Below, in pieces: positions 21,144 through 34,162 of a DNA stretch of 64,000 nt. How positions within the stretch are numbered: position 1 is the first letter of the stretch; the number at the start of each line of letters is the position of its first letter. Source of the stretch: Thermomucor indicae-seudaticae (taxonomy: Eukaryota; Mucoromycota; Mucoromycetes; Mucorales; Lichtheimiaceae). The stretch spans positions 62,001 to 126,000 of the forward strand of contig JSYX01000005.1 of assembly GCA_000787465.1 (NCBI GenBank), read 5' to 3'. The translations under genes were made by a program, and so were the position numbers. Under the pieces are notes generated by a model. It ran no database searches, was not told the DNA's origin, and worked only from the letters and a program-made list of their open reading frames with translations.

Positions 21144-24100
21144 TTCCTGCTTGTCCAGACCAGTTGGTTTTATAGGGAGGGCTATTTCAGACCCTGGGCG
21201 AATCCTCTAAACTAGCTATTGTCAACCTTTAGCTACGCTGTAAAGTCCTATTTTCAATCCCGAAAGTAGTTTGGATTCCACAATAGAGGCAGCTCTGGAG
21301 AAACTGTCTATTTCAAATAGCTTCTGCGACACGGTAGTCGTCCAACAAGGTTTTGGACAGGAAAGCAAAAGTCTAGGATAAGAAATTTCCTGCAAGTTTT
21401 TCCGGAGAAGAATCTGGGTCGTACTCTGATTCTTCAATCTAAAATCTGTCTGCTGCTTCGCTGATTATCACAGAAACGACCCATCAGCAACCGCATCCGA
21501 AGTACGGTACTGCTTGTAAAAAGATCAAACGCTTTCAGAGACTGGCTGTGCAAATATATCGATCATCTTATCATATCAGCCTTGCACTTAAGTTGTTCGC
21601 GTGCAAATTTACGGGTTGATTCACCTCAATAAGGCTGAAGCTCTCAATACGAGAATGCAACTCAGAAACGTGTTCTTGTTCCCCTTCCACAGCCATGTTT
21701 CATGTTCGTTGAGCATAATTTAGCCAGGCAAGCCGATAACATGTCATTAATACAACTCATTGTTGCCTACGCTTATATTCAAGTGATCAGATACATCAAG
21801 AAGCAGAGATACATAGTCATATTGCTAAATGTTCCTTCTTTTAAACAATCTGACGAGAGAAATTCCTACTCCAAAATCCACGTTGACAGTGTGCGGTGTT
21901 CAGTCGGTTGAAGCACAGATCCTTTATAATTCAAGTTGCGGTCGAACTCCAAGATTGCCAGTGCCAAATAGTGTTCAAAGGATAACAGCGTCAGGCCGCG
22001 TTTCACGATTGTCAAGGTCATATAGAGTTCCAAGATTGCCGAGTCAGATAATGTTCCAAGGCCGCGAGCATCAGATTCATCCGTCATATTCTCCAAGGCT
22101 GCGAGCGTCCGATTCACTAAGGCAGCCAGCGTCGAATCCACCAAGGCTGCAAGCGTCAGATCCTCCAAGGCTGCGAGCGCTAGATTCACCAAGGCTGGAT
22201 TACGGAAAATAATATGAGGAAAATATGCAAATTTAACATGCAACGTCAGCAGGCAAAGAATGTGGCGAGCGCGTCACGTGCTGGTTCTGAATCGTAATGC
22301 GGAAGTTGAAATCATTGATGTGCCAAATTCGCAGAAGATTATGTTCAATGCTAACAGTAACAAGTACTTGGACACGCAAATCACTAGAAGGAACGTGGCA
22401 ATGACGAATCAGCAAGGTATAGGGACTTGATTTGAATACAGTTGCCTGGGCGCAGTGGTTTTACTTGTCGGAGAGATCAGTATGCGTGCTGTGTGCGGAT
22501 ACATGCTTCCCGTTGCAAAGTCCTCCCCCGGGTGATGGTTGTTGTTATAGAATCGCATCATGTGCGAAAATTGACAAGGGAAAAAAGAAACTGGCGGAAA
22601 CGTGGCGTTGATTCATATGTTGGAGAGCTCAATTTTAGGGTGGGTATATACGACGAGATTTGCACGAGGCAGTCCAGTTTTGTCGGTGAATAAAGAAAAT
22701 TGCACTTAGAGCCAATAAGCCCGCCTTGACAAGATCAGTGGAACCCCGCCGAAGCAGGTTACATGGTACCAAGCATTCGCATGAACATTGGTCATAGTCT
22801 ACAACCTGCGACGATTTATCAGAAAGAGGATGAAGGCTTACTTTGCTCCAATGCTTTCAGTATGTGCAATCGTTTTTGTCTCAGCATCCCTCATAAGTCT
22901 CAGCACGCTTGCAAACCCCGATAGCTTCCGCAGAACTTGTTAGGTGATTTCTATGGTGAAACAAAGTTTTCAGTCCAACGAAAATGTCATCAGTAAAAAA
23001 ACGAGGGACGTCTCCGATCTGACAAGTCGGTTGGGCTGATCGCGGGCTATTCTATCGTGAGGTGGACTTTCCTCCTCGTCCTCCTCACAAGATCATGAAC
23101 GAATCCTGATCTTTACATTCTTTTTTTTTGCCTTGATCTGTCGTCAAGACAAGACCAAAAAAGCGCATCGAGTACTAAGTAAGCGAAATGACAGCGGTGT
23201 TTATAAAAGGACGGCCTGAACCTTTTTCCTGTGTAACTCGTTTTCTCGGCATCAATCGCGAAAGTGTCCGAATTTTTGCAATGGATCCAATTCACTCGTT
23301 TGGTATTCAAAGAAAAGTACCGATCTATGGATTACCATAATGAATATTCATTTGCACAGTACGGACTGGGAGCGAGTCCAGTGAACCAGACAAAGAAGGC
23401 CTTGGTTTTCCTTTCAGAGGAACAGGGTAATGGCCCCGGAGTTCAGTAATGAGGGTCGCTTGAGGTTTCACAATCTGAATTCCCGATATTAAGGTACATA
23501 ATGAGAAGAAGAATAGATCATATAGAGAGAAAGAAACTCTATTCTAGACAGTTATCGAGATTTGTAATCAGAGTAATAGAGCAATATTTTCTAATTTGTG
23601 CGACCCATTTTCGCTTTCGAGAACTGTGAAAGAAGTTGGCAGACGATTTTGCTGGGTGCACAAGACATAAGGGACAGAGAGAGAGAGGGGAGGGGGGTGC
23701 AGAGTCCAATGTGAATGAATACTTTACTTTGTTGTTTCGTTGGTAACAGTCCATGACTCTGGACGTTATATTGTCACGAAAAAACATGCTGTCGGTAAAC
23801 GGTTTGGCCCGCCCCTTTTCTATTTCTGCATTATATTAATGCAATGCCATCAAGAAATTGGGAGCCAGATCGACCGCATGGCGATTTTAAATAAGGAAAG
23901 GGACAACAGTTAACAGTCTGTGGACCGGGGGGGTTGGGGCCGTAAACTATAAACATGGACTAAGTTCATGACCAGTTAAAGGTCGTACCTTCAATTGGAG
24001 CTTGTGATCCGTAATTGCGATAATGAGAATAAAGAACTTCTTTATTCTTATTCTTTTATTTCATCTTTCTTGGTCCCCCCTAGCGGCTATCTCTTTTTCT

Positions 24101-24197
24101 TTCTTCTCTTCTTGATAGCGCTGTATCCGACCGAGGGACGACGATACAGAACGCTAGTTTGCGGGCCAGAATAGAAAGAAAGAAAGAAAGAATCATC
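21144..24197. other. 3-kb gene-poor region with minisatellite
   Basis: No protein with a recognisable domain on either strand. Contents: a 24-bp minisatellite at 22094-22199 with degenerate copies upstream (listed separately), a (GA)n run near 23681-23699, and the upstream region of the RGS gene with AAAG repeats at 24174-24190. Short ORFs here look random. Confidence 0.55.
22094..22199. repeat. 24-bp minisatellite, about 4.4 copies
   Basis: Units start at 22094, 22118, 22142 and 22166 with a partial fifth at 22190. The core is CAAGGCTGCGAGCGTC followed by a variable GATTCAC end. Weaker, diverged copies (CCAAGATTGCC, CCAAGGCCGCGAGC) reach back to about 21950. Because 24 is a multiple of three, both strands stay open: the minus strand reads an 8-residue LAAL(E/V) repeat, the plus strand an RL(R/Q)ASD repeat. 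Confidence 0.85.
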
Positions 24198-26371
24198 ATG
24201 CCTAACACTGCGTCGTCATTCTCCACCTACACCACGCTCATGCGTGTGACACCAGAGGGTCGTCCATACTGTCAGGTACGCTACAACGTACTGGGGGATC
24301 AGCCAATGATAAATCACTGATCCAATCCATAGGACATGTACGACTTATTTGCAGCCCTGATGATCCAGCACGGGCTGCGAGACCATCGGTATCGGTTCCG
24401 CACCATCCCAGCGAGCCTCGTATACAGTGAAGCCATCGAGATTCTCGGCAATCTACAGTTCACGCACACTATGAGGACACCCGATCCAGCTGATCCGACA
24501 CGCCTGATTGCCACCAAAACCACGACCACGTTCAGCATGTCGCCCAACATGGCGATGGTGCTCGGGCAGCACTTTGTGACGTCGCGGTTAATCGAAAACG
24601 CGGTGGACCCCACGAGCCGTACCATCAAGGAACGCACGATCTTTGTCTTGACGCCCAAGGGAAAATACGCGATTCAAGACTTTAGCCAGAGGGCGCAGGT
24701 CTCGATCCAGGCCATGCAAGAACGCTTGGCAAAGATCGACTCGTTCCCCATCGTGGTCTTGGAGCGATTGCCCGATCACCATGACAAGCTGGCTTTTGCA
24801 CGGCCCAACATGACGTTGGCTTTCAAGGTACGTACGCAGTTCCGACTTTATGATTATTCCCCAGAAATTAATCGGAACCCTACCCCTGGTGTGTGTAGAC
24901 ACTCATGGCTTATCTGCCAATGGAATCGCTGCTGGCAGATGATGCGGGAGGGATTGAAAAGGCGAATTTGGACGACTACAAGTACGCCTTTTTCGGATCG
25001 CAGGCGTTCGAATGGATCAGCGAATATACGACGGTTGTCACGCGAGAAGAAGCAGAGATGGTTGCGGCTGAATTTGTACTGTATGGATGGATCAGCCAAG
25101 TCTACGACAAGTCAGACCGAGAAAACAGCATGCGCGATGAAAGCGTGATATTCAAAATGGGACGCAACACCATGTATTATGTCACTGCACGAGGACGCCA
25201 GGTGCTGGGATGGGACAAGCCGTTGAATACCGGCGTTGCGCTGAGCAACGAAGAAAGCATCTTGCTGAAACAAAAGGCGCTTGCGACGCGGCTGAAATAT
25301 GGTGATGCCCAGCTCGTCCATCGCCACATACCAGTCACCAGCAACAGCAAAAAGTCGACGACGTCTTCATCGGCATCCACGACTTCGTCGTCCTCGACGT
25401 CTTCTTCAACTCAACAGACATCTTCGCCTGAGCTTACGCATCCGAATCCGTTTGGATCGGGAGGCGATCATCTCGAATTCAGTATACCGACCGGCAGTGG
25501 TGGAAATGCGCCTGCTGCTGCTGCTGCGAATGGTGATGATGATGGTGATGCGGTGCAGAAAAGAAATGATTTGGATGAAGTGACTGAACGTCTACTCCAG
25601 CTACGATCACCGACGACCGCAGAATCGAAGCAACGGCGTCGGTCGGATTCCGAGGCCTCGACGCCGTCCCGGCCCTCGAGCATCATTCTCAGCAGTAACA
25701 GTTCGACCCACGAAGCAACCGACTTCATCACATCCGCACCGCTGGACAGCAGCGGCCAACTGGACCCGAACTCGCACTGGGCCAAGCTCAGGCAGATCCT
25801 GGAGGACCCCCTGATCCGGATGTACTTTCGTGACTTTATGAAGTCCCAGTTCTGCGAAGAGAACGTCAATATCTGGGTCGACTACTATAACCTGCGCAAG
25901 AAGTGCAAAAAGGGCCAGACATCCACGCGGGAGCTGCTGGCGGACGCGTATGCGATCTACGACACCTATCTGGCACCGGGCGCGCCGTCCGAAGTCAACA
26001 TTGATCATGCGCTGAGGCAGGAGATCGTGGCGTACGTCGCGACCACGTTTACGGTTTGGTCCGGTGGCGACGATATCCGACCGACGGCGGCGACGGCGGG
26101 CAACATTCCGTTTGTGACCAAGGCGTTCCACCAGCAGCATCAGACGACGGTGGTCGTGAATGGCCACACGAACCAGTGTTTGCGCGTCATGATGAAGCTG
26201 TATGACCGCGTCAATGAGCATATCTGCCGCATCATGGCCCAGGATTCGGTGCCCAAGTTTATCAAGACGCAGAAATACAAGGATCTCATGTCTAACCAGT
26301 CCAACTCATCACCGCCGCCGCCGCTCATGCGTCGTGATTCAACAAGTCAGTCTCAGTTATCAGCAAACTAA
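24198..26371 (+). CDS. DEP-RGS regulator of G-protein signalling (Sst2/FlbA type)
   Basis: Three exons (24198-24275, 24333-24827, 24899-26371) give 681 residues in frame. N-terminal half: a fungal DEP-type region (DMYDLFAALMIQHGLRDHRYRFR) and a second DEP domain (AFFGSQAFEWISEYTTVVTREEA, about residues 215-300) with the FGSQAFEW signature; these target the protein to membranes or a receptor tail. Then a Ser/Thr-rich linker, and a C-terminal RGS domain: WAKLRQILEDPLIRMYFRDFM, FCEENVNIWVDYYNL, and RVMMKLYDRVNEHI. RGS proteins speed GTP hydrolysis by G-alpha and so switch off receptor signals; FlbA/Sst2 do so in sporulation and mating pathways. The RGS domain carries an insert between helices (about residues 570-620). 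Strong call for family; the pathway is inferred. Confidence 0.93.
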
Positions 26372-26590
26372 AAAAAACAAAGACAGACACTCCCTCCTCT
26401 TCATACCCAATCCAGTCACTTTGGCATACCCCAACGGTCATTTCATTCATTCCCTCCTCACCCTCCATATGTATATCATACCAAAAACCAAAAACGGAAA
26501 AGAAAAGAGCAAACGATCACCATTATCTATTTAATGTTTATCTACTAACTGCAACAGTTTTATCTACATATGCCCTCCTTATAAACTGTC

Positions 26591-26604
26591 AATAAAATTT
26601 ATTT
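26591..26604. terminator. overlapping poly(A) signals of two convergent genes
   Basis: AATAAA at 26591 on the plus strand serves the RGS gene and, on the minus strand, AAATAAA (reverse of 26598-26604) lies just after the stop of the ARM/SPRY gene at 26608. The two 3' ends probably overlap. Confidence 0.45.
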
Positions 26605-26607
26605 CAA

Positions 26608-29600
26608 TCACAATTGCCCCAAGTAATTCGCCATCTTTTCTTTGGATTTCATGGCATTGCCCCTCTGCCACACAAACAAATCGTCTCCATGATTGATATG
26701 AACCTTGGCTTTTCCGGTGTTAGTAGTACACCAAGGTATATATGGCCGGAACGCTCCCGATAACAATTCAATCACGACTACGAGAAAACCAAATCAGTCT
26801 GAGGAGAAAGACAATATATTCCTTTATCAACCCTACCATATAGATCACCATTGAATGTGATAGCCATCATATTCTTTTCGTGAACAAAGGCCATGCCGAT
26901 CACATCGCCATCTTTGATCTGCAAATCAAAGGGAACCATCTGCGCGTCTTGGCCTTGTTTGAATACGGCGCTTTTTTCATCGTGCCGGTATTCGAGGACG
27001 ACATCATTGGCTTCGGTCAAGCTCCGTAGTCCAAAGCGCAAAACACTACAGTAGACATGATTCAGTTTAGACTATCCTTCTCAATGTGGTATTATGTGCG
27101 CGCACATACTTGTCTGTTGTCGTATCGTCGGTAAGACAATAACCAACCATTGCCTCAAAGTAAAGCGAGGGCACCAGTACCTGGTCGTCTACCGTCGCCA
27201 GTCTCACGCGTAGCTGCTGCGACGTAGCCTCTGCCTTTGACACGGCCGCTGGCTCCTGCACTACAGATTCAGCAGAGCCGTCTCGTGAGCGAACAGACAT
27301 ACGCTGCATGGCACTTGCTAAGAAATCAATATCTTCACCGAACGAGTCTCGCTCCGAACGACTCGGTTTTGCCGCCAAGCAAGCTATTGGCATGTACCCA
27401 TCTGGAAGATATCTATTCCATTCATCAGAAAAAGAAGATGCCCATACACAAATTTGCTGATATACTTGCCTTAACCGATCCAAGGACCCACCGAACCGAA
27501 ATCGGCATTCCTGTCCTGTCGAAAGCGACGCGGCCTAATTCGAATTATAAGCAAGAACTCCCTGTATGTTAAGTCGACAAACTTACCGGATACCATGGCT
27601 TGCTTGTATCCACCTCTGTGAACGCGACCCCCAGATCTTTTCCGTTTTGATAATACCGGATCTCACCGGCATCCATATCAATCGCGCACGTGATGGTATC
27701 ACCCACAGCCCAGGCAAGGCCATAATCACGTCTCTAGTAGTACAAGACCGAGGGTTAATAATAACCGGATCATGCCTTAACCTCGATTCCTCACTTACCC
27801 TCGTCAACCGCTGTGCATGCCATTTCTTGACTCGACACCCGTCATAACCATAAGAATACTCGTCGTCTCCCACACCCGTGCCGCCTTCTGGATCAATCTC
27901 GAATTCGTCCGTGACCCAACCCACTTGCATCAGCCCATTGGTGACCAGCACCACTTCAAAAGCGTACTTGTGTGTCTTTGTCGCATCCCATCGTCCGGTG
28001 TCGCTTTGGCCTGGGACGCTGTGCGTACATCGCACAGTCTCAAAAGTCCAAGAGTCGTTGCGCGCGTCAAGTCTTGTCTCATAGTTCAGTAGACAATACT
28101 TGGATCGACGTACAACATCGATTTCGGCAAAGCCAGGGTGATTGTCACAGCTGCTCTGTAACGCAGCACATCCGGATGCATAAGCAAGGATGAGCCGGGC
28201 GTAGAAATGAAACGATCGCTTCTCCATGATTGGTAACTGCGCGTGTTTCCAGACAGCTATACTCAATAGCTGAAGCAAAGATTCTGGCATCACAAAAGAA
28301 GGGTCTGCGCAGATCATTGTACCCAAACAAGTCATGATATGGTCGGACAAGGATCGGCATTTTTGAAACATGTAGATCATGGCCTCCACAAAATGCAATT
28401 CTTGTATCACATATTGTCGTACAGACGCTATATCGTTTTCTTTTTGGTGAGCCTCAATCATGACAGTCCAGCTCTCGTTGTATAAACGTACCGTACCGCA
28501 TCAGCGAGCGAAGAACCATGAGCGCACGAACTGCAAATCCTGAATACAGCTTTGCACATTGCAGCGGCCATCCAGAAGTAGACATGTCTTCGACTACAGT
28601 AGCTGAATCATGTTCTTCACCCTTTCGACGCGTCTCTCCCAGGCGCTCCGCGGCTGATTCAACTTTCCGGCCAGTGACAATATATGCTTCGTCATCATCA
28701 TCATTGGTGTCTTCGAATTCATCAGAAGAATCGTCGCTCGGTGCGAATGTCATGGGCCGACGGCTGCTGCTACTACTACTACTGGGTACGTTCACTGTAG
28801 CAGTGGTATCTGAACCTTTGACGATGGTCTCTACTGATTCACGAATATACTCCAAAAAGTCGCGATAGGCGTCTCGAGATGCTCTCTCGTCCATCTTTTC
28901 CACATGCACTCCGGGCCTTCTAACATGGCTGCTCGCCCAGTCGCTCAACACTGGATAGAGCGCATGTAAAACAAGCGCGTCTATCAAATCACGAATGGTG
29001 TCCGGTAACGTAGAAGAAGAGGACGAGGTTGAGGCGGATGATGAACGCTGCCTGGCAGTACTGCCTATTTCACCAAGACGCGAAGGCTGTCGGCAGATAT
29101 AATCGAACGTTTCCAGACTACTTCCTTCCACGATCTCTTCCATTTTGTTGATGTCTGCAAGCAGATTATCAAATACTGTACCAGTCACCATGTTGCCGAA
29201 CACGTCCTCGTTTTCTAATAGAATCCGTAACGCACTCAAAGCGCCGACAAACTGAAGCCTGGATGACACCGGCAGTTCAAAGTTCAAAAGTTGTGTAGCA
29301 CCACCAGAAGAAGAGCCGTCAGAAGAAGAACTTGATTCTTCGCTGTCTTGTTCAAGCGCAGTAAGCGGTTCCAACGTCGTGGACACAGAACTCATCTGTA
29401 GGTTGCTCATGGCACGCATCCAGTGTTTGTTCTTGTAATGCTGCAAGTCCTTGGATCCAAAACGTCTGTTTCGCTTAGCATCCCGCAGCGACTGGATCAT
29501 GATGAATGGCAGGACACGGCTGGATGTCTCAATACAAGTGTTCACCAATGGCTCAATGACCTGAAGTGTCACTCGCGTGACAATAGATCGATCTTTTGCA

Positions 29601-32003
29601 CCACTATCAGTCAACAAGTCGTAGAGTCACATGAAACAATGCCCCAAACTTACACTTGATAGCCATCATCAACAGTGCTTTAGCACAAGTCAATTGCATA
29701 CGTTCATGTGTCGACGCAACACACAGTGAAATGAACGTCTCAAGGCATTGCGCTCTGACCTTCTTGGCATACTCCTCTACCCAGCATAAGCTTCACGCTC
29801 TCATTCTTTGAGATAGAGAAGACGCTTACCTTGCATTGCCATCAGGTTAAATATCGCTCCAGCAGCATTGTACTGCACTTCAACTTCATCAAAGTTAACC
29901 AGGGTATTCAAAGTCGAAACCAGTTGATCTGCATGCTTTTCCAGTATCACACTATTGTCCGCTAGCAGTAGCTTTCCTTTCAATCAGCTGAGCATCACCT
30001 TGATCCGGTTCCGGTCAACTTACCCATACAGCACAAAAGCGATAAAATGTCAGACGCGAATAACGCAATATGGGCTTTCCGGGATACCGTCAACTCCAGA
30101 AAGAGATCAAATTCACTTGACATGATGATATCATAGTGTGATTCGACTATGTCAAAAAGTCAAAAAGTCATAAAGAACTGCTTCACATGAATGAACAGCC
30201 ATCTTTTCCCCAAACCTTCAGCAGCAACAGCATGGATGCACAAGATGGCCCAATACCGGACGTCGTCATCCTCCAACTTTAAGCTTTGCATAATCTTGTA
30301 CACCATGGCTGACCTGACCATGCCTTGTCGAAACTTTTCTGCAAAGATTGGGACGTTTAGAAGCGCTGGTTTTTCCCTTTTCCTGGGCTGACTGTTATAT
30401 ACCATGACCATATGCCATAAATTTTACCGTTCGCAGGACTACACGGGTGATATAAACCTCTTCCGCCGCCAGCAGACTTGTTAATATACCATGAACGCCT
30501 TTGATCTCTCGGAAACGTTCAGCCTCGACGTCTAGTAGTAAAAATTACCTGAGTTCACTCGTTTATTGTTCGAATGCGAATCTTTTTTTACCTTTTAATA
30601 CAAATTCATGCATCAAACCAGTGGCCCAATATACAAGTTCCAGATCCTCTGCTAAATTCCTTTTAGCAATGTGGTCTCTTTGCATTTATCAAGGAGTAGG
30701 AGTAGTACGAACCTGCTCGAAGACAAATGGATATCAAGTTGACAATGTCGTACTTTAATAGCTCAACCAGGACGTTGTTGCATTCGACCGGGTCCACATT
30801 GGAAACGATCCTCACCAGGCTTTGAATGCAAAACTTGGGCATGTTGGTATTTCCAAACGTGGCGCGTGCCATGGTAGCCAATATGCCCACGAATCCATCC
30901 GTCACAATTTCTTTTGGGAACGGGTCTGTTCTCTCTCTTTAGCTTTGCTGAATGGATGGATGACCGACGGACGGACGAGACCTTACCGGATCGCAAAATT
31001 TGATAAAGTAGCATAAGTGTCCAATACTTTAGTTCATTGTTCTGGATCGTTGAGGATGTCAAGATATGCTTGATCGGTTCAAGTACACCAAGGCGAACGA
31101 GATGGCTCTTGCTTAGGTCTGCCTCAGACCAACATGTCACCACTCCTAATCCCTTTCGTTGAAGAAAAGAAAACAATGTCTTACCGCTCATTTGCGTCAA
31201 GTCGCACAGTGCTACGGCTGCATAACGTAACGTCGATTCTTTCATTTCAGGGTCCGTACACTTGAGCGTGTCCACCAGGACCTCCAGGGCTCCAGCAGAT
31301 ACCAAGGCTCCTCGATATTGCTCTGTTGCGGAACAACGTTTAATACAGATGATTATTAGTAGACAAAAGTTTCTTTTGCCTGCCTTTTCGTGTCAATAAC
31401 TGGAGAGCAGAAATGGCCTTGGTTCGTGTCTCGATTGGCTGACCCTCCTTGCAAGCATTAATGATGAAAGGAAGACTCGCCACGGCTCTATCCAGAATGA
31501 TCTTCACAGCACTGAAGACAGGTTTTTTCAATATGAAACCGATAATAAGACAATGATGATGTGTCAACGAACCCGGATTGTATGTTGATATCATTGGACT
31601 GTGTAAGATAGGCAAGTGACCTTAAGGAAATGGCTATTGGCCACGCAACAACACAAAGTTAGAAAGAAAAGAAACAGTGACAATGGCTAGAGAAAGAGAG
31701 ATTACAATTTTCGATTCTTTTAATGGCTTCGAGACGCATGGCATCTCGCTTGCGTCGACTTGAAAGCTCATGGTTTCGCTCATGATACGATTTCAAATTC
31801 GAATATATCGAGTACGCCATAAATGTGGCGCCCAATCCACTCAGAAAGTACAACGCATAAGTCGCAATGGTCGAATCGCTCGTACGAGCAATGGATCGAT
31901 TGGAAGCTCCATGCATCAGAAAAGTACAACCCCTTTCTTGTTCGGGCTCCCCTTTCGGGTAATTTTCCGTGACTGATATGTCGTCAAAGAATGAAGCATG
32001 CAT
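26608..32003 (-). CDS. large ARM-repeat and SPRY-domain protein with N-terminal membrane segment
   Basis: At least a dozen exons over 5.4 kb, in the region of 1500 residues. The first exon (32003-31706) holds one membrane span (TIATYALYFLSGLGATFMA) and a basic flank. Exons from about 31601 to 29640 encode armadillo/HEAT-type helices (LRYAAVALCDLTQ, NELKYWTLMLLYQIL, VRYWAILCIHAVAAE, QYNAAGAIFNLMAMQ). A low-complexity Ser/Asp region follows (29350-28690). Then a SPRY domain at about 28130-27600 (LMQVGWVTDEFEIDPEGG, YSYDGCRVKKWH-like, WAVGDTITCAIDMDAG, IRYYQNG), most like that of RNF123/KPC1, and a C-terminal extension ending LGQL. No RING finger is seen. One intron (31383-31323) appears to begin GCAGGC rather than GT. 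ARM plus SPRY suggests a substrate-binding or tethering scaffold on an organelle membrane; this is inference. Exact exon borders in the middle are not all worked out. Confidence 0.8.
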
Positions 32004-32129
32004 TATGATATACGCAAACAAATTAACAACATTGTGATTAAAATCTACAAAGTGACGCAAAAAGAAAAAAAAAACGAAACCAAGAACAGAACCCGTGTAA
32101 AGCTGTATATAGACTTGCCAATGTACCAG

Positions 32130-33689
32130 TTAGTAAGGTGGGTACCCTCGCCGAGGAGGAGGATATCCTTGGCCAGGAGGGTGATGTGGATAGCCAACAT
32201 GCTGTGGTGGAGGAGGATACGATTGTGGATATGATTGTGGATGCTGTTGTGGATACGATTGTGGATGCGGTGCTGGGAGTTGCGAAGGTTGTGCATGATG
32301 ATGAGGATATGCGCTCTGAGCATAGTGCTCGGGTGGATAATTAGGCAGCGACTTCCCGGGATAGCTACCGGGTGACGGTGGAGGAGGATATCCTAGCAAC
32401 GTTTTCAGTCACTACCACTACTTGTACCAGTACTTACAATGGAACATACCAGGATTGCCTGGGCTATAGGACGGCCGTGGTGGAGGTCGAAATGGTGCAG
32501 ACAAGAGCGGAGCACCAGCTGGTGCACTATGGGGCGGTTGCTGTTGAACAGGTGACATTATGGCTGGAGGCCGAGGGCTGGTGCTGTTACTGCTAGACGT
32601 CCGCCATTGGTTATTAACGGCAACAGGGCTTGGCGCGGTGCTGTGAGGCACATGAGGAGGAGGAGGAGGAGGAGCGCTCATGGGTCCTCCAGGCATATGA
32701 GGGCCGCCTGACGTCGATGGTATAGGTCTAGGTGCGTAAGGATGCGGCTGAGATGGCGGAGGGCCGCCTGACGTCGATGGTACAGGTCCAGGTGGGTAAG
32801 GACGCGGTTGCGGCGGCATCGTGTATGGACCAGGTCTGGGAGGCTGACCCATATGTACAACAGGAGCAGAAGCTGGGTGTACGGGACGAGGATATTGGTT
32901 AGGCATGGGCGGCCGAGCGAAACCAGCCATCTGTGGAGGACGGGGATGGCCAAAACGGGTAGGCTGCCTCCTTGGCGGAGGATTCTGTCATTGAATGTCA
33001 ATAACCAACAGCAGCGTAACCTGGGGGTTTTTCTAACTTACGGCCGAGTAGAATGTCAATTCAAGATAAACATCACCCGCGTCTTGTCCCTTCTGTTTAA
33101 GTGGAATCCAATCTATGTGCATCCGGTTGATTGATGACTGCCGTTCTCTTTTCTTCCAATCATGCTTCCTTATTACCATCATGCTCGCCTTCCTTCAAGA
33201 CTTTGGTCAAATCAATTTCACCCTCGCATATGAGGAAATCCCCCTTTTGTGGATCTTCGCTCAACACTTGGACTCGCATCAGATGATGACCATGGGGAAC
33301 AGGCATATTGACCTGGTGCATTTGAGTGAACTCCCTCCTCCTTATCTGATAATATGAACTCGCATGATTTATTATTACCTGGTCGTCCCACTGTGGGTTT
33401 CGACCTCCACGGTAGTCTGCCTTTGTTCTTTTCGCGACCCCACCAAGCCGAAAGACGCAGAATGGCTTTATTTCGGCAGCAACCTATCCGAAATACCCAT
33501 CAATAAGGCCATTGGTCTTCTCAATAGAAAAGCGTACGTACCTTGGGCAGGTTCTCCTGTTATGAAGCACGCAAACAAAAGTACGAGCTGATTAGCTTCA
33601 TCACGGACAGGTCATGACAATGGGGTTGAGCACTTTACTGCCTCGAGAGCCACCACGGCTAATTCGCCGATCAATCTCGGTTGCGCCAT
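32130..33689 (-). CDS. C2-domain protein with proline-rich tail, Inn1/Fic1-like
   Basis: Seven exons (33689-33639, 33556-33542, 33483-33379, 33330-33177, 33112-33042, 32984-32450, 32392-32130) close to 397 residues. Residues 1-130 are a C2 domain: GELAVVALEAENLPK, PFCVFRLGGVAKRTKADYRG, NPQWDDQ, and DAGDVYLELTFYSA. The tail is almost wholly Pro, Gly, Tyr and His, with PxxP motifs and two copies of PSTSGGPPP-like sequence. Budding yeast Inn1 and fission yeast Fic1 have this plan: the C2 part acts at the cleavage furrow and the PxxP tail binds SH3 proteins (Cyk3, Hof1/Cdc15). A cytokinesis or septation role is likely by family. Exon 2 is only 15 nt and codes ENLPK; without it the C2 strand is broken. 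Confidence 0.85.
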
Positions 33690-34162
33690 CGATCGAGAAA
33701 CGAGAACAAAAAAACAGGGCAAATGAAACTGGGGGTTGCCTTGTAAAGTCAGTGCACAAATTTCAGGCTTCTTTTCCCGGACTTGATTTGGTTCTCAAAA
33801 ACGTTGCCATTTGGCACTCAGCATGCCATAACTCTTTAATCTCTCGATACTCCTTCCACGTATTCGTCCCAAATCAGGACCCTACGGCTGCTGGATAATG
33901 CTTCAAAGCTCTGAACCTGGTTTTGTATCCGCTGTATAAGTAGCTGAGCCAACTGCACTACCTCGTGGCAGTTTTAGCGTCAACACTAAAACATAGATCA
34001 CAATGCTTCCACCTCCCACTGGGCATGTTGTAGTTTAATATTTCATAGAAGATGCAGAATCTTTTAAAATACAGAGTTTTACAGATATCCTGGCTCAATA
34101 TAACGAAAACTCATCCTCTAGGTATCTGGCTATCGCTCAATACCATGTGCAACCATGTGGTG
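33690..34162. other. intergenic region upstream of the C2-domain gene
   Basis: About 470 bp; 5' flank of the C2 gene and 3' flank of the hydrolase gene. No further feature seen. Confidence 0.5.

Noticed and set aside
22094..22199. CRISPR-like array
   Set aside because: Tandem repeats without spacers, in a eukaryotic genome; a minisatellite.
25607..26221. 204-residue minus-strand ORF
   Set aside because: Mirror of the RGS coding exon; rich in Arg and Val as expected from antisense reading.
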